Shown here piece after piece: positions 1 through 6,389 of a stretch of DNA of 7,516 nt. Source of the stretch: Bacteroidota bacterium (lineage in GTDB: Bacteria; Bacteroidota; Bacteroidia; Bacteroidales; Rikenellaceae); the NCBI GenBank assembly GCA_023443765.1, contig JAEZTA010000107.1, forward strand, positions 1 to 7,516. The letters run 5' to 3'. Within the stretch, counting starts at the first letter, position 1. Each line of letters begins with the position of its first letter. Made by a program: the position numbers and the translations under genes. Under the pieces are notes generated by a model. That model searched no databases, was not told the DNA's origin, and worked only from the letters and a program-made list of their open reading frames with translations.

Positions 1-1560
1 CGCAAAGGCTCCTACCAGCTCGACAACGGCAAGAGCAGCGACGTTTCGGGCGAAATTTACGCCAACTACGCCAAACAATGGAACAAACACTACCTCTACG
101 TCAACGCCGGCGGCAAGATGGCCGAGAATACGTACAGCGCCTACCAACACTACGCCGAAGGGTTCCCCAACAGCCAGACGGCCGACATCACCTTCGCCCG
201 GCAGTATGCCTTGGACAAGAAACCCGTCGGCATCTCGTCGATCGCCCGCGAAATCAGTTTCCTGGGGACTGCATCGTACAGCTACGACGACCGCTATAAC
301 GTCGACCTCACGTTCCGCGAAAGCGCTTCGTCGCTCTACGGCGCCGACAACCGCTGGTCGTCGGCATGGAGCGCCGGCGTGGCGTGGAACCTCCACAACG
401 AGCCTTTCCTGCGCAATCAGGACCTTCTCCGGGAGTTCAAGATCCGCGCCTCGGCCGGGCGGACCGGCAACCAGAACTACGACACCAACGAAGTGCTGGC
501 CACCTACCTCTATTACACCGGAAACTCCTACCACGGACAGACGGGCGCCTACCTCTCGAAGATGCCCAACCCTGCCCTGAAATGGGAGCAGCGCATGGAC
601 TACAACGTGGGCGCCGACATCACGATCCATCGCGCCACGATCGCCTTCGACTACTACAATTCGGTGACTGAGAACATGCTCACCAACGTAGCGATTCCCA
701 CCTCGTCGGGTTTCGACACCGTGAAGGACAACCTGGGCAAAGTCCGCAACCGCGGCATCGAGGCCAAGCTGAGCTATACGCTCTGGCAGGGCAAGCAGGG
801 CTTCTTCAGTGTTTTCGGTTCGATCGCCTACAACAAGAACACCATCATCAGCCTCTCCGAAAGCCTGAAGGCCTACAACGAGAAAATGATGGCCCTGGCG
901 CAGGACAAGAGCAACTCGACGCCCGTGCTGATCTACCAGGACGGCATGCCGATGAACGCCATCTGGGCTGTTCCGTCGCTGGGAATCGACCCCACGACGG
1001 GTAAAGAAATCTACGTCAAAAAGGACGGCACGCTGACCTATGAATACGACGCGCAGGACCAGGTCGTGGCGGGCATCAGCGACCCCAAGTACCGCGGTAA
1101 CTTCGGGTTTGCGGCCGAATACAAGGGCTTCGGACTCAGCGCCACCTGCACGTTCCTGGGCGGCGGCCAGAGGTATAACACCACGCTGGTCGACAAGGTC
1201 GAGAACGTCGACATTCACTACAACGTCGACCGCCGCGTGCTCTACGGACGCTGGCAGACCCCGGGCCAGAACGCCATGTTCAAGAAACTGGGCTCCTACA
1301 CCGACGAAAACGGCGACCAGAAGGACGAGAAGACCCGCGCCACGACCCGTTTTGTGCAGAACAACGACGAACTGACCTTCTCGTCGCTGAGCGTCTACTA
1401 CGAATTCAACCCGCGGCTGATCAGCAAGATCCGCCTCAAGCGGCTCAAGCTGGCGTTCTACATGAACAACATCGGCACGCTTTCGACGATCCGCATCGAA
1501 CGCGGTACGACCTATCCCTTTGCGCGGAGCATGTCGTTCCAGCTGACCGGAACTTTTTAA
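1..1560 (+). CDS. SusC/RagA-type TonB-dependent outer-membrane transporter, C-terminal part (5' end outside window)
   Basis: This frame is open from the first base, so the window holds the last 519 residues of a protein whose family is usually about 1000-1100 residues. The signal peptide, plug and first barrel strands lie upstream. SusC proteins form a TonB-driven 22-strand outer-membrane barrel that imports oligosaccharides, peptides or other large ligands together with a SusD lid. Family motifs are visible in order (fragment numbering): YNVDLTFRESASSLYG at 99-114, RASAGRTGNQNY at 149-160, NPALKWEQRMDYNVGADI from 190, and GKVRNRGIEAKLSY from 246. The protein ends in ...QLTGTF; a terminal aromatic residue is the usual signal for barrel assembly by the BAM machinery. 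The first internal ATG (118) is not the real start, because homologous barrel sequence continues upstream of it. The SusD gene follows after 18 bases, so the two are surely co-transcribed. The family is certain; the substrate cannot be read from the sequence. Confidence 0.95.
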   Translation, partial: RKGSYQLDNGKSSDVSGEIYANYAKQWNKHYLYVNAGGKMAENTYSAYQHYAEGFPNSQTADITFARQYALDKKPVGISSIAREISFLGTASYSYDDRYNVDLTFRESASSLYGADNRWSSAWSAGVAWNLHNEPFLRNQDLLREFKIRASAGRTGNQNYDTNEVLATYLYYTGNSYHGQTGAYLSKMPNPALKWEQRMDYNVGADITIHRATIAFDYYNSVTENMLTNVAIPTSSGFDTVKDNLGKVRNRGIEAKLSYTLWQGKQGFFSVFGSIAYNKNTIISLSESLKAYNEKMMALAQDKSNSTPVLIYQDGMPMNAIWAVPSLGIDPTTGKEIYVKKDGTLTYEYDAQDQVVAGISDPKYRGNFGFAAEYKGFGLSATCTFLGGGQRYNTTLVDKVENVDIHYNVDRRVLYGRWQTPGQNAMFKKLGSYTDENGDQKDEKTRATTRFVQNNDELTFSSLSVYYEFNPRLISKIRLKRLKLAFYMNNIGTLSTIRIERGTTYPFARSMSFQLTGTF

Positions 1561-1578
1561 CACCAAACACCCGAAGCC

Positions 1579-3120
1579 ATGAATAACAGCATAAAATACC
1601 TCCTTCTGTCCGTCGCCGCCCTCGCAGCCGTTTCATGCGAGAAGTGGCTCGACGTGACGCCACCGTCGGAAATCCGCGCCGAAGACCATTACTCCTCGGC
1701 CGAAGGCTTCCAGCAGACGCTCATCGGCTGCTACATAGCCATGGCGGAAACCGACCTCTACGGCGAAAACCTGACGTGGCACATGGTCGAAATGCTGGGC
1801 CGCCAGTACGACGCCCGCAAGAACACCGCCGCGGACGACTACGCCCTCGACCGTTACAACTACACGGCCACCAAGTCCGTGAAGGTGATCGAAGCTGTCT
1901 GGGAAAAGTCCTACTCGGTGATCGCCAACGCCAACGAAGCCCTCGACCACATCGACCGCAAGAAGGACGACCTCGACTCGGTCAACTACCGCATGATCAA
2001 GGGCGAACTGCTCGCCGTCAGGGCCTACATCCATTTCGATCTGATGCGCCTGTTCGGATGCAGCAACCTTGCCGGACGCACCGATCTCGGGAGTCGTTAC
2101 ACAGTTCCTTACGCCACGGTCGTCAACAAGGACATGGCGCCGCAGCTGACCTACGCAGAGACAATCAACCGCATGATCGCCGACCTGACCGAAGCCGCAC
2201 GCCTGCTGGAGATCGACCCCATCCGGGCCCGCTATCCCGACAGCATTTACGCGGAAGCCAACGTCGACAAGTTCTACGATTTCCGCTACATGCACCTGAA
2301 CTACTTCGCCGTCAAGGCGCTGCTGGCGCGCATCTGCCTGTGGGAAGGCAGTGCGGAGAACAAACACACCGCGTTGCAGGCCGCCCTCGAAGTGATCAAC
2401 GACCCGGCAGCGGTCGCAATCGGCGGCGGGCTGACGCTGCGCACGTTTACCGACGCCGCGAAGGCCTCCGCGACCGAAATGTGTTTCCCGAGCGAGCACA
2501 TCTTCGCACTCGGCGTCACGGACATGGCCAAGAAGATCGCGACCAATCTCAACCGCGAATACTCCTCCGAAGACCGCCAGTACCGCACGCTGTGCATCAA
2601 CAATTCGATCGCCGACAATCTGTTCGAAATCAAGGGCGCCGGGGTCTCCGACTGCCGCTACAAGCAGCTTTACCACAATGTGGACTACTGGCCCGAAGGA
2701 ACCAAGACGCCTTCGAAACTGTATCAGCAGACCTCGACGGGCGCCGATTACCTCTACAAGGACCTGATGCCGCTGATCCGCCTGCCGGAGATGTACTACA
2801 TCGCCGCAGAGTGTTACATCACCGGTCCGGACAAAGACCTCGGCGAAGCGCGCCGCCTGTTGCAGGAGGTACGTAAAGCCCGTGCGGTCTACGACGAACT
2901 GGATGCCAACCTCGACGAAGCGGGCCTGATGGCCGAACTCGAAAAGGAGTACCGCAAGGAGTTCATCTGCGAAGGCGTCGTCTTCTACTTCTACAAGCGG
3001 CTGGGATACGAGAAACTACCGCGCCAGAGCGACGTGATGAGCGGCACGACCGTCGTCGGCGACGCCGTCTACATGCTGCCCTACCCCGATTTCGAGAAAC
3101 AGTCGGGACGCGTACAGTAA
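1579..3120 (+). CDS. SusD/RagB family nutrient-binding outer-membrane lipoprotein
   Basis: This is a complete 513-residue protein, the usual size for SusD. It begins with a lipoprotein signal peptide: basic and hydrophobic residues, then lipobox AVSC with the lipidated cysteine at position 20. The mature protein starts CEKWLDVTPPSE, a typical SusD N-terminus. Tetratricopeptide-like SusD helices are recognisable at about 108-125 (WEKSYSVIANANEALDHI) and 140-160 (IKGELLAVRAYIHFDLMRLFG). Near the C-terminus are LIRLPEMYYIAAECYI (about 398-413) and the EYRKEFICEG...FYKRLGY element (about 457-477), which correspond to the conserved C-terminal SusD helices. The chain ends with a LPYPDFEKQSGRVQ tail, like the LPIPxxE ending of the family. 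SusD proteins sit on the cell surface as a hinged lid over SusC and help capture ligand. The gene lies 18 bases after susC and 16 bases before the next gene. No Shine-Dalgarno is seen, as usual in this phylum. The ligand is unknown. Confidence 0.95.
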   Translation: MNNSIKYLLLSVAALAAVSCEKWLDVTPPSEIRAEDHYSSAEGFQQTLIGCYIAMAETDLYGENLTWHMVEMLGRQYDARKNTAADDYALDRYNYTATKSVKVIEAVWEKSYSVIANANEALDHIDRKKDDLDSVNYRMIKGELLAVRAYIHFDLMRLFGCSNLAGRTDLGSRYTVPYATVVNKDMAPQLTYAETINRMIADLTEAARLLEIDPIRARYPDSIYAEANVDKFYDFRYMHLNYFAVKALLARICLWEGSAENKHTALQAALEVINDPAAVAIGGGLTLRTFTDAAKASATEMCFPSEHIFALGVTDMAKKIATNLNREYSSEDRQYRTLCINNSIADNLFEIKGAGVSDCRYKQLYHNVDYWPEGTKTPSKLYQQTSTGADYLYKDLMPLIRLPEMYYIAAECYITGPDKDLGEARRLLQEVRKARAVYDELDANLDEAGLMAELEKEYRKEFICEGVVFYFYKRLGYEKLPRQSDVMSGTTVVGDAVYMLPYPDFEKQSGRVQ

Positions 3121-3136
3121 GTCGAACGATAAATTG

Positions 3137-3943
3137 ATGAGAAACATGAAAAAACTGATCTATATCCTGCTGGCCGCAGCGACGCTGGCCGGCTGCGAAA
3201 AGGACGACCCCAAACGCTACGACATGTCGCAGGGACGGGTCTGTTTCCCGGGAGCTGCGCTGAACGAAACGACCGAATACCCCGGATACTCGACAACCGA
3301 CAGCACGTTTTACGCCTCGATAACCTTCAAACAACAGCCCGAAGGGGCCGCTAAGGCGGTGATCGAGGTCCCGGTGAAACTCATCGGCGCCGCCACCGGC
3401 TCCGACCGGCAGATCGGCGTGCGCATCCTCGAAGAGGGAACCACGGCCCAACCTGGGCAATACGACCTGCTCGGAGCGACGGTCCCAGCCGGGAAAACCT
3501 ACGGCGCCATCCGCATCGAGGTTGAGAAATCGGCCGACCTGGACACGCAGCAGCGCGTGCTGATGCTCTGCCTGACCGATTCGCCCGACCTCCGGGTGGG
3601 CCTGAAAGACTACCTGAAGGCCAACGTTTCGTGGCACAATATGCTGCCGCGCCCCGTCACGAACAAGCAATGGTCCACCTACAATGCCTTTATCGATTCG
3701 GAACTCACCTCCGCCAGCACGTCGCCCGATACATACAGCCAGGCGGGCCACCAACTGCTGATGGACATCTTCGGCTGGGAAATCCTTCCCGACTGGGGAA
3801 CCGATTACAGCTACTACATCGACGCCTGGCGCGCCAAGGCGCAGGCCTGGTACGATGCATGGAAGGCCGCCAACCCCGGCCAGAAACGCATCCACGAATC
3901 AGGCTCCATGAAGGGCCGGGAGGTAACGATCCGCACCAAGTAA
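3137..3943 (+). CDS. DUF4843-type lipoprotein, accessory to the SusCD pair
   Basis: This is a 268-residue lipoprotein with a short signal peptide and lipobox LAGC (Cys20), followed by acidic residues EKDD, compatible with export to the cell surface. The body looks all-beta: STFYASITFKQQP at 56-68, a VPVKLIG strand at 78-84, QYD near 108-110, then VPAGKTYGAIRIEVEKSADL at 116-135. That last pattern (PAG-x-T-x-G-x-I) resembles Calx-beta/Ig-like folds and is characteristic of DUF4843 proteins. The last third is rich in aromatics, with five tryptophans at 214, 220, 231, 238 and 242, and is probably helical. DUF4843 proteins are known mainly as neighbours of SusC/SusD and PKD-like lipoproteins, exactly as here; their biochemical role is not established to my knowledge. 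The start at 3137 lies in an A/T-rich leader. A TTG at 3134 and an ATG at 3146 are also in frame, and all three leave the signal peptide intact. Family assignment is from motifs and context, not a profile search. Confidence 0.82.
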   Translation: MRNMKKLIYILLAAATLAGCEKDDPKRYDMSQGRVCFPGAALNETTEYPGYSTTDSTFYASITFKQQPEGAAKAVIEVPVKLIGAATGSDRQIGVRILEEGTTAQPGQYDLLGATVPAGKTYGAIRIEVEKSADLDTQQRVLMLCLTDSPDLRVGLKDYLKANVSWHNMLPRPVTNKQWSTYNAFIDSELTSASTSPDTYSQAGHQLLMDIFGWEILPDWGTDYSYYIDAWRAKAQAWYDAWKAANPGQKRIHESGSMKGREVTIRTK

Positions 3944-3956
3944 ACAACCAGCGATT

Positions 3957-5543
3957 ATGAGAAAATACAGCTTATATCTGTTGCTGGCGGGCTGGAGCCT
4001 GCTCGCCGCATCGTGCTACGAAGACAAGAGCACGTTGCCAACCATAGAGATTCCACCCGTAGAGATCGAGGTTCCGGCATCTATCGCCTCGCAAATCTCG
4101 GTGGTGCACAATTCCCGGCTCGATGTAACAGGCATCCGCATTACGAAGGACGGGAAGGAGAATCCCGAAGGGCTTACCTACGAATGGACGGTGAGCAAGA
4201 CAGAGAACGACTCGGAGACGATTTCGCTCGCCACGACACAGGAGTTTCACGAAGTGATCGACCTGCCGATCTCCTCGACGGGTTACCTGTTCATACTGAC
4301 GGTCACCGACACCACAACCGACCTCAAATACCAGTACCGCTGGAAACTCTTCGTAACGGCCCAGTACAACGAAGGGCTTGTGGTAGCCTATACCAAGGAC
4401 GGAACCACCTCCGACCTGGCGCTGATCATGCACCGGCAACTGACCGACACCTATGCGGGAGCCGACCAGGGAACCGTTGAAAAGGAACTGATCGGCAAGC
4501 ACAACGACGGCCCGTTCCCCTCGCTGGTTACCCACATGCTCTACACCTACGACAAGACCGACTACAAGAACATCCTCTGGGTGTCGACCCCCGACGACCT
4601 GATGCGCGTGGAGACCGAATACTACAAAATTCTGGGGCACAAGGAAGACGCATTCGTCTACCTGCCGGGAACGCTCAATATCCAGGCACTGCTCAACACC
4701 TATCAATGTACGATGATCGTCAACGACGGGGACATTTACGAAACGCTGCTCAGCCGCGGCCGGATTTCGACGCCCGTCAACGGGACCGAAACCATGACCA
4801 TCGACAACAACGTCGTTTCGGCCCACTCGGCCCCGGGCAGCACCCGCAAACCCAGCACGATCTTCTACGACAACGTGCAGGGTAAGTTCTGCTACGGATA
4901 CAACCAGTCGTTCTACTCCTGCAGCAGCGTGCCGTCAGGCGCCTTCGACCCGGGCAATGCCCCCGGACTGCGGAGCATTGCGGGCGGCATCAGCATCGAC
5001 AACGCCACACACACCCTGCTGATGCAGAAGGCGGACGGCAATTATGCGCTCTACACATTCGGCAACTACTCGGCTTCGGCCGGCGTCCCTACCGCCAAAC
5101 TGATCTACGAAATCCCCGCGGAGGCGAACGCCCTTCTGAACGAGGCCGTATCGGTATTCTTCTCGCGGCTCGACCCGGTTCTCTACATCGCCTCACGCAG
5201 CGGCATCTACAAAGTGCTCTTCACCGCCGGCAGCGTCGTTTTCGACCCGACTCCGGTCTTCACCGCCCCGGCCGGCGAACATATCACTCTGGCCCGCCTC
5301 TATGTGCAGGGATATTACGCCATGGAGAACTACGACGGATCGGCAACCCTTCCCAGCAACGCATCGCTGGCATGGAGCAGCCGCGCCGTGGTCGTAGTCA
5401 CTTCGAAGGACGACATGAACGACAAACTGCATGTCGTACCGCAGATCAACTTCGGCAGCGGGCAACTCGACCAACCGAATGCCCTGATATTCGACGGGTT
5501 CGGCAAAATCCTCGATTACACCGTAGCCGGACTCTACAAATAA
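3957..5543 (+). CDS. PKD-like family surface lipoprotein
   Basis: This is a 528-residue lipoprotein. The signal peptide ends in lipobox AASC (Cys20) and is followed by YEDK and a proline/isoleucine-rich linker (residues 27-40). Residues about 45-135 form a PKD/Ig-like module: a leading strand, LTYEWTVSK (73-81), then YLFILTVTDTTTDLKYQY (110-127), the classic 'talk of Y-x-W ... LTVTD' pattern of PKD domains. From about 138 to the end the chain consists of repeated short strand pairs such as ILWVSTPDDLMRVE (206-219) and VLYIASRSGIYKV (408-420), which suggests a beta-propeller-like domain; this is inference. The gene is the last of the operon, 13 bases after the DUF4843 gene, and an intrinsic terminator follows 25 bases past its stop. 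PKD-like family lipoproteins of Bacteroidota are commonly found in this SusC-SusD-DUF4843 order. A role as accessory ligand-binding subunit of the transporter is likely but unproven. No catalytic signature is visible. Confidence 0.8.
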   Translation: MRKYSLYLLLAGWSLLAASCYEDKSTLPTIEIPPVEIEVPASIASQISVVHNSRLDVTGIRITKDGKENPEGLTYEWTVSKTENDSETISLATTQEFHEVIDLPISSTGYLFILTVTDTTTDLKYQYRWKLFVTAQYNEGLVVAYTKDGTTSDLALIMHRQLTDTYAGADQGTVEKELIGKHNDGPFPSLVTHMLYTYDKTDYKNILWVSTPDDLMRVETEYYKILGHKEDAFVYLPGTLNIQALLNTYQCTMIVNDGDIYETLLSRGRISTPVNGTETMTIDNNVVSAHSAPGSTRKPSTIFYDNVQGKFCYGYNQSFYSCSSVPSGAFDPGNAPGLRSIAGGISIDNATHTLLMQKADGNYALYTFGNYSASAGVPTAKLIYEIPAEANALLNEAVSVFFSRLDPVLYIASRSGIYKVLFTAGSVVFDPTPVFTAPAGEHITLARLYVQGYYAMENYDGSATLPSNASLAWSSRAVVVVTSKDDMNDKLHVVPQINFGSGQLDQPNALIFDGFGKILDYTVAGLYK

Positions 5544-5568
5544 CCCGTAACCCGGAAAACGCATCCCG

Positions 5569-5604
5569 CGCCGCAGATGTTTTAAAGCGTCTGCGGCGTT
5601 TTTT
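5569..5604 (+). terminator. Rho-independent terminator closing the SusCD operon
   Basis: A perfect 9-bp GC-rich stem (arms 5569-5577 and 5590-5598, CGCCGCAGA with TCTGCGGCG) extends inward through T-G, G-C, T-G and T-A pairs to a four-base TTAA loop, giving about 13 pairs. It is followed at once by six T residues (5599-5604), one interruption and a further T run. This is a textbook intrinsic terminator on the plus strand, 25 bases after the stop of the PKD-like gene, and separates the uptake operon from the sigma-factor unit. Confidence 0.92.
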
Positions 5605-5615
5605 ACTTTTTTTGC

Positions 5616-5623
5616 TATATTTG
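5616..5623 (+). promoter_or_regulatory. Putative Bacteroides-type -7 promoter element for the sigma-factor gene
   Basis: The octamer TATATTTG matches the TAnnTTTG -7 consensus used by the primary sigma factor of Bacteroidota. It lies 68 bases upstream of the ATG of the sigma-factor gene and just 11 bases after the T run of the terminator. Transcription would start near 5630, giving a leader of about 60 bases. I find no TTTG at the expected -33 position; that site falls inside the terminator stem, so the promoter may be weak or need an activator. The leader contains an A-rich stretch and a small 4-bp hairpin (5671-5684) but no ribosome-binding motif. Confidence 0.55.
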
Positions 5624-5691
5624 CCTCGGTTGCGCCCGGAAAAGCGGCGGAAACACCCCGAAACAAAAAAGGTTCGAGATAACCCCGACCC

Positions 5692-6282
5692 ATGCACAGC
5701 GAATCCAAACGATATAATTTCGAACAGCTCTACATCGACTGCCAGCCCCGCCTGATAGCCTACGCACTGCGCTTCGTCAACAACCCCACCGAAGCGCAGG
5801 ATCTGGTTCACGACTGCTTCATGGCGCTGTGGGACCGACATGCACCGCTCGACACCGAGGAGGCCCGCATGCTGCTGTTCGTCATGACCCGCAACCGCTG
5901 TCTCAACTACCTGAAGCACAAAAGCATCGTCGACAAATACACGGTCAGTTACCTGGGACGCGCAAAAGTCGGCGAGGAGCGCCTCTACAACTACGACTTT
6001 TCGTTCTCTGAAAACGAGCATCCCTATCTTTATCAGGAGTTGGAGCACCAGATACGGCACATCGTGGATTCGCTCCCGGAGCGCTGCCGCGAGGTGTTCA
6101 TCCTGAGCCGGTTCCAAGGGCTGAAAAACCGGGAGATCGCCGAACGGCTACACATCTCCCTGAATACGGTCGAACGACACATCCAGCGTGCCCTGCGCAT
6201 CTTCGCCGAAGCGCTCGAACGCGAAAAATCGGTTTACCTGCAGATACTGATCCTCGCCTGGATGATGAACCAGCCCTCCTAA
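5692..6282 (+). CDS. ECF-type RNA polymerase sigma-70 factor (Bacteroidota expansion family)
   Basis: This 196-residue protein has the size and two-domain layout of extracytoplasmic-function sigma factors. Region 2 covers about residues 8-76, including the RNA-polymerase-binding helix EAQDLVHDCFMALWDRH (34-50) and the -10-recognition segment MLLFVMTRNRCLNYLKHKS (60-78). A variable linker follows. Region 4 covers about 113-170, with LPERCREVFILSRFQG (128-143) and the helix-turn-helix LKNREIAERLHISLNTVERH (144-163) that reads the -35 element. There is no region 1.1 or 3. A short hydrophobic tail at 180-192 follows region 4. The next gene encodes a FecR-type anti-sigma factor, so the protein is presumably held inactive at the membrane until an outer-membrane transporter signals. 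The ATG at 5692 is the natural start, since region 2 begins about 8 residues in. Its own promoter probably lies at 5616-5623. Confidence 0.94.
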   Translation: MHSESKRYNFEQLYIDCQPRLIAYALRFVNNPTEAQDLVHDCFMALWDRHAPLDTEEARMLLFVMTRNRCLNYLKHKSIVDKYTVSYLGRAKVGEERLYNYDFSFSENEHPYLYQELEHQIRHIVDSLPERCREVFILSRFQGLKNREIAERLHISLNTVERHIQRALRIFAEALEREKSVYLQILILAWMMNQPS

Positions 6283-6323
6283 CGCCCTCCAGAGCCTCTG
6301 CAAAGCGGAATCTACAAAATATC

Positions 6324-6359
6324 CGGATTTTTTTCGGACCAGGGGGGGGGTAAAATCCG
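6324..6359. repeat. Inverted repeat enclosing a nine-G homopolymer in the sigma/anti-sigma gap
   Basis: The perfect 8-bp arms CGGATTTT (6324-6331) and AAAATCCG (6352-6359) flank a 20-base loop that contains a run of nine G (6342-6350). An 8-bp palindrome ATCCGGAT (6321-6328) overlaps the left arm, and seven T follow it (6328-6334). The element sits in the 98-base gap between the sigma and anti-sigma genes. It could be an RNA hairpin that attenuates or tunes anti-sigma expression, an operator, or a chance pairing; the function is unknown. The T run could act as a weak terminator, but the stem before it is poor. Confidence 0.45.
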
Positions 6360-6377
6360 TCCCGGTTGTTGTATTAA

Positions 6378-6389
6378 TGTATGCATACA
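6378..6389. repeat. 12-bp perfect palindrome over the anti-sigma start codon
   Basis: TGTATGCATACA is identical to its own reverse complement and includes the ATG at 6381. It overlaps a second inverted repeat, GTTGTAT (6368-6374) with ATACAAC (6385-6391), so the right-hand segment can pair in two mutually exclusive ways. It may be a dimeric regulator site or an RNA structure affecting initiation at 6381, in which case the in-frame ATG at 6402 would be the alternative start. There is no experimental basis; only the symmetry is seen. Confidence 0.4.

Noticed and set aside
78..299. Small plus-strand frame near the window start
   Set aside because: It is an off-frame reading of the SusC gene, which is open through this region from base 1.
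1633..2676. 347-codon open frame on the minus strand inside the SusD gene
   Set aside because: The plus-strand SusD protein is unambiguous. GC-rich codon use keeps stops out of opposite frames; the antisense translation is valine/glycine/aspartate-rich with no recognisable domain.
2963..3895. 310-codon minus-strand frame across the end of SusD and the DUF4843 gene
   Set aside because: It spans two real genes and their junction, is low in complexity with an arginine-rich end, and shows no signal peptide or motif. It is a composition shadow.
3972..4826. 284-codon minus-strand frame inside the PKD-like gene
   Set aside because: The same kind of antisense shadow; the sense strand encodes a signal peptide, lipobox and PKD-like module.
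5446..6117. 223-codon minus-strand frame across the terminator and the sigma gene
   Set aside because: It would run through the intrinsic terminator and promoter region and antisense to a clear sigma factor; its end is arginine-rich with no family resemblance.
6290..6334. Terminator between the sigma and anti-sigma genes
   Set aside because: There is a T run (6328-6334), but the only hairpins ahead of it are tiny (CAGA/TCTG near 6290-6300 and the self-palindrome at 6321-6328), too weak to call.
6342..6350. G-quadruplex
   Set aside because: Only a single G run is present; a quadruplex needs four separate runs nearby.
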